From contig OX327699.1 of assembly GCA_946807835.1 (NCBI GenBank), positions 20,882,014 to 20,946,013 of the forward strand: 64,000 nucleotides of DNA, given 5' to 3'. The notes beneath the pieces are model-generated. The model had not been told where the DNA came from. It did no database searches and was given only the letters and a program-made list of their open reading frames with translations. Both the position numbers and the translations under genes were made by a program. Below are positions 46,908-58,606 of the stretch, in pieces; position 1 is the stretch's first letter, and every line of letters starts with the position of its first letter. This DNA is from Ailanthus altissimus (lineage: Eukaryota; Streptophyta; Magnoliopsida; Sapindales; Simaroubaceae).

Positions 46908-49900
46908 GGATGGTGCCTCCTTTGAGCTTCATGAGCAATATAACCCTTTTAAGTCGCTACTGGGTTTCTTTGCCCATTTTTTTGTTTTGGTTTAAGTCTA
47001 CATGTGACCTCGGATACAACTTTTGGCAGCGTTTCCCCATCGGACGGAAAATTCTTTAGTTCCTATTTCCATATACTATTCTAGCAACGGGGAGAAAGTC
47101 TTGTATGGTATTTTATGGGGTTATGATATATATATTTTTATTTTAATCAATGTTATAATTAATTATTTTTAAAAACAAATAATAAGTGACATATTTAATA
47201 GACAACGTGCTGTAAATAACACCGTACCAGACTTTCTTCTAACTAAGAGTTGACATTTAAATTCTAGTTTGAAACCTAGCCTCCTCGGCCAATGATAATT
47301 TTGTTTTGTATATCTAGTTGCCAAAAATATTTGAAGTTCCATTATTATGCTTTCCACAGATTAAGCGATTGCGTTTTAAACTAAATGATGTCCTCAAGAT
47401 GAGAGAATGACACAAGATGAATTGTTTTATTGCTTTAGCACTCTTTTTCACATGATGGGGCCCTGTCCCTAATTTCAGGGTTTGGGCACTGACATCATAA
47501 AGAACTTTGGATTTATACTACGACTCTCCTGGTCTAATTGTTGAAATTTGAAAATGGCGATTAGTAAATGAATTCTGTAGACAAATTACATAAGGTTTAC
47601 TTTAGACAAGGAAGCTGAAAGCTATGAAGGCTTATTCAACATCAATAATCACAAACATCATTACTTTCAACGACCCATCATAACTCATGAAACATTGTTG
47701 AGCAAACTTTATGCTTCTTCTCGTGTGACTTTGTCTTTACTACTGCAACTGCAGCTTAGACAATTTTATAATGCCGTAGGCCACTCATTCGTAAGACAGC
47801 AAAAATAAATTTTATTCTTTAGAAGATTTACATGTGTAGCTTTAATCATTAAAGAATTTAAACCAAGGATGGTAGCTTTATGGACAAATGAAGTATAATT
47901 TATATTTGATGTATTGCATATGGTATTGAATCATGGTCAAGGGAATTTTATTATGTTGTTTAAAGACGGGGATTGGCCCTACATTCATACCCACCACTGA
48001 AAGCTTTAACTGTTGACAGTGAAATGATGATTCTATACTTTAAGACTTGTTCGAGGAACCCCTTTGCAAAAATGCTAAGGGAAAGAAGGACTTTCGATTG
48101 CGTGTTTTGAAAAACCATAATTAAAAATTTATTGAACATTGTCTTAGTTATGAAATTGAGTGACCATAATTTGAGCTGGGACCGGAAGAACCAATTTGAC
48201 AGGAAATTTACCGACTATGACTTCTTCAAAGCTCCATTAAATCACCTAAACTTAAACTCAAAAGTTTTTTTGTAGAACCAAATGAAAGTTGTGGATAAAC
48301 AATACTTGAAAGAGTATGCTTTATGGAGGCAAGTGATCTTATTGTGAGTGAAACAACAAGTAGAAGCCAAATTCTATCTATCCCATAGAAACAAGGAAAT
48401 GATTGAAATTATTAAGCATATCCCTCCTATAGTCCCCATATATGGAACAATAAGTTTTGATTGAATATTCTCATATGGAGTAATGAATAAAAACCACACA
48501 AAAGTTCAGAGGGTACTATTATTACTTATTTTAATTTAGAAATGAAGACAAAAGAGGTGTGAAATCTCTATATTCTTCGTTATAGATTCCACATATCGAC
48601 CAATATCAAAACCAAAGCCCCGTTCAAAAGAAGTTAAAAACTTTATTGTTACATGTCAAAATTAAAAATGCAATCCTGCGAGTGTAGTATTCCCACTAAA
48701 AGATGCTTTATTCTGATACAATAGTAGTTTGCAATTACATTGATAAAAGAAACAAAAACTCTACCAGTGTAAATGTGTATGCATTGTGCTCATCTCTTCT
48801 TCTAATTTTCACCGTAATTTAATCCTAAAATACAACCAAGATTAAAATATGAACACAAGTGCCATGTATATATGATTGGGCTATCTATATCAACCATAAG
48901 TAAAATAGAAAAGTTTTGTAAAATCCTAAGAAATATTCAAAGGCCTCATTTCATTAGAACATGGAATGATGGCGCTTAACTGAAAATCCTCATTATCATA
49001 TTTGTGTCTTTCGTACCGACATGATAAGATTTCATTTACCAAGTTGACCAAAACTTACACAATCTATATTATAGTCATTCAACTTCTCCTACAAAAATAG
49101 ACTTCGACAAATATTATATCTATCACCAACCTATCCCACATAAAAATTAATTTATTAATTCGAAGATATTAGATATAATATACTAACATGAAAGAACAAT
49201 AAAAAATATATAATTTTACCAAAAATACTTTATAAGTTATAATCCCAAAAATTAAGCTTTGCATTGCAGAGAGCAAAATTAATAATTAAATCTTTTCAAT
49301 TGATTTTTTAAGACTATATTAGCATACCATCCTTTAATATTTTAATAAATAATATTTTTGATGTATTTTAAAATATTGTCTGGATTAAATGTATAAATAC
49401 TGTTAATGATTAAGAGACAAATTACATTGCAGCTTATAATCTCAAAAATTAAGCTTTGCATTGCATAGAGCAAAATTAATAATTAAATCTTTTCAATTGA
49501 TTTTTTAAGACTATATTAGCATATCATCCTTTAATATTTTAACAAATAATTTTTTTGATGTATTTTAATATGTTGTCTGGATTAGATGTATAAGTACTGT
49601 TAATAGTTAAGGGATAAATCACATTGTAGCGTCGGTAAATGTATCTAAATTTTTAAGAATTATAATATTTCAATTTTTCTCTTTTAATTTTTCTCTTTAT
49701 AATACTTGTTGGATTTAGTATTTATATCAATTTTTTACTTACAAAAAAAAAATTATAAAAGAACTAGAAAAAATAATTCATAAATAAGAAAATAAAATTC
49801 TAACAAATAAGAAACAATTATACAAATAATACATAAATTCTTCAAATATGCCCAAATTTAACAAGAGTCAAAACTCATTACTCATATTTTCTGCCAATCC

Positions 49901-50590
49901 AAACAAAGCTTTTTTTTTCTGGCCTTTTCAAACATCATATGATAAAATCTACAATATCTATTTACCTTTTTACCCATTTCATGCTTACAACAATATTCGT
50001 ACTCATTTTTTCCACCTATTACAATAAAGTTATAATCTTGCAATCATACTGAATTTCTTTTAATGCTCATATCACTGTTTACATTACCTCCTCGTTAAAG
50101 ATAATTATACTTTAATAGGTTGGTTTCAAGAATCTGCTGCGACACTGAGTTCTTCTTCAGTCGGGTTTCTATAAGTTTTGATAGATAAATGCTTTTGAGT
50201 AAACTTTAATGTAGACTTTTTTGGGTTTAATTTTTTCTTTTTCAATCACTTTTTTCATTTGACTTTTTTGGTGAGAAAATTAAGATGATTAGAAGATAAA
50301 ATGTATCTAGCAGGTATCCTTACATAAACATGTGTCTTATTAATTATTTTTAATAAAAAAATCCTTTTATTTTAAAATTTGGTAGCATTTTACAAATATT
50401 TTTTTATTATTATTTTGACATGATTGCATATTTCAAAATTTAATATTGAAGATTCAATTACTTTTTTTTTTGCCCTTTTAAAAGTTTTAATTAACGGTAA
50501 CTTTGCTCCTGTTAGAGGATTTTGGTATTTTTTGGTATTGTTGAAGAGTAAATGGATATTGGTTGATCTTTTTCGTATACTTAACAATTA
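46908..50590. other. AT-rich intergenic region
   Basis: No gene supported. The only clear structure is the direct duplication at 49237-49629. Confidence 0.55.
49237..49629. repeat. Tandem duplication, 197-bp unit, two copies
   Basis: 49237-49433 and 49434-49629 share nearly all bases, for example AAATTAAGCTTTGCATTGCA, TTTTCAATTGATTTTTTAAG and ATTAGCATA.CATCCTTTAA. The copies are adjacent without spacer. Confidence 0.88.
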
Positions 50591-51552
50591 TGTTAAAAAT
50601 TAATGATTTAACAATTTTGTATGGATAAGAATTGAGATGAATATCAAAATAGAGAATCATAAAAAGTTTATAACGTGTAGGATACATATGGAGAAGTTTA
50701 AGATGCGTGGGACACGAAGAAGGAAGCGAAACAGAACTCGAAGACGCGAAAGAAGTGAAGAAAACACAGGTGGTGCCACTAGGGCTGAATGCCGCGGCGC
50801 CCAAGACAGCAACCCAGCATCGCCGCGGTAGGCGCGACAAGGTGAGCGTCGCAGCACCAGACGCGTCAGGATGTCCGTTTTTATCCGAATTTTGAGTTTT
50901 GAGAAGTTTTGAATTTTCAAAACAAGTGGACTCTTACTCTAATAAGAAATAGAGTTAGTAGGCACGAAATATTCACTATATAAACCCTTTTAAACACAAA
51001 AAAAAAAACACAAGCATCTAAAGTTTCAAGATGTAACTATAAGAGAGAATAGAGGAGCACTAGGGTATAACCTTTAAAGAGTGTTTTCTTTGGTTCTTAA
51101 GTGAACAAAAGAAACATCATAAATCATTTTGGCTTAGATGCTCATACTATTCTTGTGTTCCTTATAAAAATCTCTTATGAGGAGATATTAAGAGGTCTTA
51201 GTGAGTTATGGTGATTAAGGGTAGATGCTTAGAGGTCTCTATGAGAGATATTAAGGGGTCTTGTGGGATCATTGATGATGTAAGAAGATACTTAGTGATC
51301 TATATCAATAATAAGAAGCTGGATCATGAATCCTTCGTGGACGTAGGTAATTTTGGGCGAACCACATATATCTTGTATCTTGTTGATTGGTTTATTTTCT
51401 TTATCTTTATAGGTGTATTGATCTTATAAGTTCTTACTTATGGTATGAGTTATGATTTTTCGTTGCGCATAGAATAAAATAGGTATCAAGGCTGTGGCTT
51501 AGTTGATGCCTAAGGGTGTTAAACTGAAGTGCATGGCTTGATATCCGCAACA
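50591..51552 (+). repeat. Family B solo LTR (962 bp)
   Basis: TGTTAAAAATTAATG to ATCCGCAACA, same layout as 3228-4216, including a shortened GC-rich array (about 50775-50860) and CACTATATAAACCC. Flanks AATTA (50586-50590) and AACTA (51553-51557) could be a target duplication with one change. It ends 171 bases before the WAKL pseudogene ATG, same strand. Confidence 0.82.
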
Positions 51553-52609
51553 AACTATAATGACAAAATTTTCGTATTATTAAAACTTTCAACTCCTTTA
51601 ACCCTTCACATATGCTTAGCTGAATTCCTTCTTTATTCTTTATTCTTTTTCTTCTTTCTGAGCTCTAAACAATTTCAGTTTAATCTTTCTAGATTTCATA
51701 ATTCAAAATTAAATTATTGAAACATGACTCTAAAGCTACCAACTCTCTTTTTCTTAACAATCTTGATGATTTTCCCATTAATCACAGCTCATTCATTCAC
51801 CAGATGTCACAGATCATGCGGCAATAGCCATATTCCCTATCCATTTGGATTCTCCACTGGTTGCTATATTTATCTGAATTGCAGCTAAAAAGGCCAAATT
51901 TCCATCGGCGATTTTCCAGTCCAAACCATTAACAACGATAACTTAAAATTCATCATTGAACCCACTTGCCACCATTCCCTCCAAACCCTTCACCAACTCT
52001 TTAGCCAAAACTATGCCCCAACAGTAATAAATGCAATACTATTAAACAACTGCAACTCCTTAATTACAATGTGCAAAATACCTACCATTGAGGTGCGGAC
52101 TCAGTTTAAGTCTCTTAGATGTAACTCAAATAATAATAATAGCAGCAGTATAAGCTGTTGTTCGGAGGATAAATACGTAGGGTTTCTTGATTTCCAAAAC
52201 ATGACCAGACGATAGTGTCAGCATCTGCTGTCGTCTATATCTGCAGAGTCGTTTAATCATTTAGGATTATCCCTAGATGTTCAGGTTGTTGAGGTGGGTT
52301 GATGGCTTAAAGGAACATGCCACTATTCTGATAATGCAAATTGTTTTCCAATCACATCACTTGATGGACGGTCGAGATTTCGTTGCGGTTGTAAAGAAGG
52401 TTTTGAAGGAGACGGGTATCCTGCTGGTGTCGGCTGCCATAAAGGTGTGAGAATATTGATTGAAAATCATTGGGATATGATTTGAGGATCAAGCCAAGTG
52501 CATAAGGTGCGCAAGGATCGAAGACGGAAGCGAAAAGAGGTGAAAAATGAAGAAGGGAGCAACAGGCACCAGCGCCACGGTGCCAAAACCAGCACTTGAG
52601 CGATTTGAG

Positions 52610-53580
52610 TGGTGATCGTATGCAAGAACATTGAAGAAATATAGAAGCTCAAGAAGTAGTTGAGTGGCGAGTTTGAGATAAATGATTTGGGAGCGACAAA
52701 GAGAATATTGGGTATGGATATTGTGAAGGAAATAAGAAATGTTATCTTCTTATCCCAACAGTGATATATACTCAAAATTCTAGAGAAGTTTGGTATGTCC
52801 AACGCAAAGATTGTCTCTACTTCTTTGACTATGCATTTTATACTTTCAGCAGCACGGTCGCCGATATTCGAAGAAGAGAAACTGCAGATGAGTAAAGTAC
52901 CGTATGCAAGCACTGTGGGGAGCATCATGTATGCAATAGTTTGCACAAGACCAGACATAGCACAAGCTGTGAGTGTGGTGAGTAGATACATGACAAATTT
53001 GGACAAGGATCACTAACTTACAGTGAAGTGAATTTTGAGATATCTCAAGGGGACGTCAAATTACGAGTTAATGTATAAGAAGGATGATGACAACAATGAA
53101 ATGGTAAGAGGGTACGTAGACTCAGATTATGCAGGTGATCTAGACAAAAAAAGATCGTTGACAGGTTACGTATACACAGTGTTTGGGTGTAGTGTATATT
53201 GAAGATCAATTCTACAACATGTGGTTGCACAATCTACCACAAAGGCAGAGTACATAGTTGTTGGTGAAGCTATTAAAGAAGCCGTGTGGTTAAAAGGTAT
53301 ATGCGCAGAGGAATTGGCTAGTGAAGATGTGAACACCAGTGTATATTATGACAACCAGAGTGCCATATACCTAAGCAAGCATCAAATGTTTCACGAGAGG
53401 TCAAAACACATTGATGTGAGGCTCAATTACATTCGAGAGATTATCCAAAGTGGTGAAGTTAGTCTAACAAGATAGTGTCGTATAAAAACCCTGCTGATAT
53501 GTTGACTAAGCCACTGCTCTCGGTTAAGTTCATGATATGCAAGAACTTAACCGGAGTTACTATTTTGTAAGGGTGACCAA
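52610..53580 (+). pseudogene. Copia RT end and RNase H, family C
   Basis: The fragments read INDLGATKRILGMDI, FGMSNAKIVSTSL, VPYASTVGSIMYAIVCTRPD (the RT connection), ILRYLKGTSNYELMY, then RNase H VDSDYAGDLDKKRSLTGYV, AQSTTKAEYI, YYDNQSAIYLSKH and KHIDVRLNYIRE. Stops interrupt at about 52764, 53014, 53203 and 53474. Gag, protease, integrase and the YVDD part are deleted. Confidence 0.88.
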
Positions 53581-53639
53581 AGATGCGAAAATGAGAAATC
53601 GAGTTGCTTTGTGGATGATTTTGAATCAAAGAGAGAATT

Positions 53640-54394
53640 TGTTAGAATATTGATTGAAAATTATCGGGATATGATTTGAGGATCAAGCCAAGTGCGTAGG
53701 GCGCAAGGATCGAAGACGGACGCGAAATGAGGTAAAAAGCGAAGAAGGGAGCAACAGGCGCTAGCGCTGCGGCAACTAGAATTGGGCGCCAGTGCCGCGG
53801 CAACCAGAATTGGGCGCCAGCGCCGCGGCAACCAGAATTGGGCGCCGCAGCGCCGAAACCAACACCTGTGCTCCGCGGCACCTAGGCGGACGCACCAACG
53901 CCGCAGTGGTGGGCTCTGAGCGTCGCGACGCTGGGCGCAGGAATCTGTTTCCCATTTTGAGACTTCTTTATTTGTCTCTCACTTACTTCAGGAATCTCTA
54001 ATACGACTCTTACACGTTTATGGTAAACCTAAAACATCCTAAAGCCTATATAAAGGCTTTCAATTGACTTGTAAATATATCTTTATGATAACCTAATAGA
54101 TCTAAGTGATCAAGTAAGAAATCTTTGTGGTTCTTTATAAGAGAAAATCTCTATAATGCAAGAGAGAATTTTCTTTATAATCTTTTTTGTAAAAAGACAT
54201 ACTTTTGTGAGTGTCTTATGATTCATAATAAAAAAAATGTGTGATCTTGATCTGTCGTGGATGTAAACAAGTTGTCGAGTCACGTAATTTTTTGTGTATT
54301 TTTCTTTTACACTTTCTCTTTTTATTCCTTTAATTACTTATTCTGCATTATTTATTTAAATAATATTACTTTTTTGTGTGCTTCCACTTCAATA
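53640..54394 (+). repeat. 3' LTR of family C (about 755 bp)
   Basis: TGTTAGAATATTG to CACTTCAATA, preceded by the purine tract AAAGAGAGAAT. It contains the GC-rich array with three 28-bp tandem units (53771-53854) and CTATATAAAGGC near 54043. The right end is inferred from the opposite-strand copy at 57875. Confidence 0.8.
53771..53854 (+). repeat. Three tandem 28-bp GC-rich units in family C LTR
   Basis: The unit GGCAACCAGAATTGGGCGCC plus AGCGCCGC repeats at 53771, 53799 and 53827. Copies 1 and 2 differ at two bases; copy 3 diverges at its end. Confidence 0.88.
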
Positions 54395-55802
54395 AAAAAT
54401 TAATTTATTAATATTTTATTTTAATTATTTGTTAATTAGTCATGCTAAGTTAGCTGTAGTTTTGAGATAACTAGCTCATCACTAACTATATCAAGAGCGC
54501 ATGATTCATCATGTTTCTTCGAATCCTGATAACTGAGGCCTAAACAATTTAATTAGCTCACAAGTCAGATCATTTTTGTAGGTAGCTAGTATGAAATCAT
54601 GAGACTTGTTATATGGTTTCAAGCAATTCCTTTTTTTTTAAAAGAAAAATTTTATGTCTAATGAAATAGTCTGTAATGAACAGCACCACCCAAACATATA
54701 CATAGTTTGATATATTAAAAACACATTATTAGAATTCAGTATCTTCACGGAAAGAAATAATACACGTCCAAAGGTTGGGCACTCTGCAACGCAATGATAG
54801 TTGAAAATTTGAATGCAATTATCTTGCTTTTCCATGCAGTAACGAAAGTGCTAAATGATCTCAATTGCCCTTCTTTTGGAGAAAAAAAATAAAAGTTGTG
54901 GCCCCAGTAGGACCCCAAAAGGTGAGCTTGTTGCCCTTAAACCTCCATGCTACTCCCATCATAAGAAGTCAAATTAACCTAAAATCAATTAGCTCTAAGG
55001 GGCCTATTATTATTTGCGGGAGGAAATTTAAGGGCCTTTGCTTTTCTTTCCTTTTCCCCTTTGTCTTGTATGAACTAAGGGATAAGAGTCAAAACCGAGT
55101 TACATGCAGAATAATGGGTAGTTTCACCTACTATAATTCATTGCAGGGACCCTCGTATCCAATGCATTTCAGTAGGTTTTAAGGAAACCTAGTTGTCTGA
55201 TTATATGGACTTTCCTTCGAGAGCAATTAATACCTCAAAATAGACTTCTAAATGCGACTACCCAAATCAAATCATACTCTGGAATAAAATATCATAAGGC
55301 TTTTTTCATACAAGATCTAGAGGATCGAGGTTATAAGGTGGGCTTTTTTTTTTTGGGTCGAGTTTGAATAGGTATTTTGATTCTTCATGAGAAATAAGAA
55401 AAATAATTGAATAAAATTTCTTGTTGTGATTTGGTGAATTAGCACCACTTGCTTTCCCTTCAAAACCTTTGCATGACAACGAAGCAAATTTGTTTGGAAG
55501 TCCAAATGAGGTTGAATTTTTACTTTGCTTTCGATTTTCATTTACTTTAGTTACTTGCCATCCGTATCAATATGTGGCAATGAGCTAACAGATTTGGTTT
55601 ACGATACATACCCGCTTTGTAACCGAAGAGATGACAATTCGCTGATTTCACTCCCAATATCATATAAGTCTCCATAATTTAATTGCATTTTTGCTTTAAA
55701 TTTCAACAATTCTTTTATAGATGGTACATCATAATTTATCATGTCGTTTTAATTTTGTAGATGTTCGTCATGTAATTTTTGTTGTATAAACTGCCGATTT
55801 AG
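54395..55802. other. Remainder of WAKL pseudogene intron 1
   Basis: AT-rich, no coding signal. Ends in GATTTAG, a possible acceptor: joining 52444 to 55803 keeps phase 1 and gives CHK-DCNAAK, which suits the family. Confidence 0.55.
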
Positions 55803-55871
55803 ATTGCAATGCTGCGAAGTACATCTCTGGCCAATGCGGAGGAAAAACTAGAGTTGCAGTTCTAATTGGAG

Positions 55872-56581
55872 GTAAATATTATTAATTTCTTATTTTTCAC
55901 CAAATGCAAAATAATTTTATTTTTTTCTCATTTTGTGAGAGAACAGTTTTTTTTTTAACTATTGAATAACAGATTCTCCTTATGACTTGGTGGTTGGCTA
56001 CGGAAAAAAAAAAGAATCAATTGAATTGAATCAATCAATTTGGTTTAAAATTAATTTTTGATTGATTTTATTTATTTGGAATCTATCCATTTGATTTTAA
56101 GTTGGTTTGGTTCAATACAAAATTTAAAAAAAATGTTTAAAATAGATTAAAAATTAAAAAAAAAAACAAAAAGTAAACTGAACTGAACCCATCGATTCAG
56201 TTCAATTTATAATATTAAAAACAATCAATTTTATTTTTATAAAACTGATCAGTTCAATTTTAGATCGAACCAAAATTTGCACACTACTTGCGTCAATAAC
56301 AAAACCACAGTTCAACGAATGGCGTAGTGCGGGAAAAAGGACCTAAACAAAATATTGGAAGCGGTCCGTAGTTATAATAAAAAGAGAAATATTAGCACGA
56401 GTAACGTACGACATTCTTGCTAATAACACAGATGCACGACTAATTGTTTACTGAACATATAGATCCACGACAAGTCATCCAAATTAATCTTATGTAGCAT
56501 ATTCCTGGTCCGCAGACAAAGGAAAATGAATATTTTACACGTTAAATATTCATTTCTAATCATGGTGTTTCTCCTTCTCAG
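55872..56581. other. WAKL pseudogene intron 2
   Basis: GTAAAT donor and CTCAG acceptor. It contains a 250-bp stretch of CAATTTGGTTTAAAATTAA/GAACTGAACC-type repeats (about 56010-56270), a kind of degenerate sequence common in plant introns. Confidence 0.6.
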
Positions 56582-57874
56582 GTGGCATTGCTGGAGTTTT
56601 TTTACTGATAAGTCCGGTTCTCCTATTCTGCTTGATGCGAAGGCGCTCCAATTCAAAAGCCAGAAAAAGCACAAAACGCCGCCTATTGGAGGCTACAGGA
56701 ATCAGCATTCCCATATATCCCTACGAAGAAATTGAGAAAGCCACGGGTGGGTTCTCAGAGAATCAAAGGCTTGAACTGGGGCCTATGCTACAGTTATGCG
56801 GCAAAGCTCCACAATGATTTATGGGCTGCAATCAAAAGAATCAAACATAGAGACACTGACAGCATTGAGCAAGTTATAAATGAGATCAAGCTCATATCAT
56901 CTGTGAGTCACCCGAATCTTGTTCGCCTCTTAGGTTGCTCCATAGAAAATGGTGAACAGATTCTTGTCTATGATCATGCCCAATGGAAATAGAAAGAGGT
57001 AATGGACTCGCCTGGCCAGTTCGCCTCACCATTGCTGCAGAAACTGCACAAGCCATAGCCCATCTCCACTCTGCCATTAACCCTCCAATATACGACAGAG
57101 ACATCAAGTCTAGCAACATACTCTTGAATTATAACTTTTAAGTCCAAAGTTGCTGATTTTGGTCTCTCAAGACTTGGTAGGACGGAAATATCCCACATCT
57201 CAACCACGCCCCAAGGGACTCCAGGATATCTTGATCCACAATACCATCAGAATTTCCATCTTTCAGACAAAAGTGATGTATATAGCTTTGGTGTAGTTCT
57301 TGTAGAGATCATAACAGCATTGAAAGTGGTGGACTTTACCAGGCACCCAAACGAAGTGAATTTGGCAGCTCTTGCTTCTGACAGGATTAGCGAGGGACAG
57401 TTAGATGAGATTATAGATCCATTCCTAGAGCCCCATAGTGATGCTTGGACCCTTTTTTCAGTGCATAAGGTGGCCGAGTTGGCGTTTAGATGCCTTGCAT
57501 TTCACAGAGATGTGAGGCCTTCAATGATGGAGGTAGCAGCTGAATTAAATGAGTAGATATACACATTCTGAACATATCAATTATGCTGCTTCGTCGGAGG
57601 TATCTTCTTGTTCGTCGTTCAATGGAAGCGAAATGCCGCTAAGTGTCTCTGTTAAATAGGCTGGAATGCAGAGTAGAGGTCTATTTCTGCTGGAGACGAG
57701 AGAGTAACTCGGGCTCAATGGAAAGATTGAATTCGTTGAAGGATAATTCTCCCGTTTCTGTTCAAGATCCATGGTTAAGTGAACAAAGCTCACCTTCCTC
57801 AAATTGTTTGCTAAGTAATGTAATCCATTGGACCGAAGGCGCTTCCTTTTTATTGCTACTCTCATCTGATTTTG

Positions 57875-58537
57875 TGTTAGAAGTGGAAGTGTTTAAACAA
57901 ATAAAATAACTCAAGTAATATAATATTAAAATAAATAATTAAAAATTTAGAAAAAAAAGTAAAAGAAGAATATATAAAATTTACGTGGTTCGATAATTTA
58001 TCTATGTGACGGATTAAGATCACATTTTTTCGTTATTAAATTTCAAAGGTACTCACAAAATATGCCTTTTACAAGAAAAATTTACAAAGAAATCATTCTC
58101 TTTTGCAAACAAAAGGTTTTCTCTCACTGAAAATCACAAAGAATACAATGATCACAAATATCTGTGTTTGATCACTAAAATATATTTACAAACTAATGAA
58201 GAGCCTTTATAATCAAGATTAACCCTAAATGTATGGGAATCATTTTAGGAAGTCTTGAAACAAGTGGAAGTTGAAACAAGTCAAATTAAAACAGAAAACA
58301 AATTTTTGCACATAGCGCCGCCGCGCCGAGCCCCTGCCACCACAGTGCTGGGACATTTCAATTTGGGAGCAGTGCCACGGCACTCAGGTTCTGTTTTGGG
58401 CGTTGTGGCGCCCACGCCAGGGCACTGCCTTTTGGGTTTTCGGCTCATTTCGCATCCATCTTCGATCCACGTACACCCAACGCACTTGGCTTACTCTTCA
58501 AATTATATCCCGATGATTTTTAATCAACTTTCTCACA
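57875..58537 (-). repeat. 3' LTR of truncated family C element (663 bp)
   Basis: On the minus strand it runs TGTGAGAAAGTTG to CTTCTAACA, preceded by the purine tract AAGAAGGGAATT. A GC-rich array lies at about 58315-58435. Confidence 0.83.
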
Positions 58538-58606
58538 AATTCCCTTCTTAATTCAAAATCATTCATAAAGTAACTTGGTCTCTCATCTTCGCATCTTTGG
58601 TCACCC

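Larger units (their letters stand above)
52446..54394 (+). mobile_element. Family C copia element, internally deleted, in WAKL intron 1
   Basis: It starts TGTGAGAATATTG, two bases into the WAKL splice donor context. The 5' LTR is cut inside its GC-rich stretch (about 52600) and joined to the end of reverse transcriptase; RNase H and the 3' LTR (53640-54394) follow. Candidate duplications AAAGG/AAAAA do not match well, so ends are set by LTR similarity only. Confidence 0.82.
51724..57825 (+). pseudogene. WAKL14: WAKL14-like wall-associated receptor kinase pseudogene
   Basis: Exon 1 (51724-52444): signal peptide (LFFLTILMIFPLITAHS), a GUB_WAK cysteine motif (CHRSCGNSHIPYPFGF) and an EGF-like end (CGCKEGFEGDGYPAG), broken by in-frame TAA 51886, TAG 52213 and TGA 52300. 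Exon 2 (55803-55871): DCNAAKYISGQCGGKTRVAV. Exon 3 from 56582: transmembrane helix (IAGVFLLISPVLLFCL), YEEIEKATGGFSENQ, then frameshifts in the glycine loop, a deletion after LVYDH, and the catalytic loop reading [12 protein letters not shown] (HRD has lost its His). The rest (STTPQGTPGYLDPQYHQNF, SDVYSFGVVLVEI) is readable in pieces, and the tail QDPWLSEQSSPSSN reaches about 57820. Intact family members are plasma-membrane kinases linking cell wall to signalling. This copy is dead several times over. Confidence 0.9.

Noticed and set aside
46904..46995. Host exon remnant right after the family D element (MDGASFELHEQYN)
   Set aside because: The left flank of the insertion shows no matching coding sequence and the frame is short.
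52441..54399. AAAGG / AAAAA as target duplication of the family C element
   Set aside because: Only three of five bases match in A-rich DNA; not convincing.
54865..55182. 105-codon frame in WAKL intron
   Set aside because: No motif, poor codon look, located inside an intron of a pseudogene.
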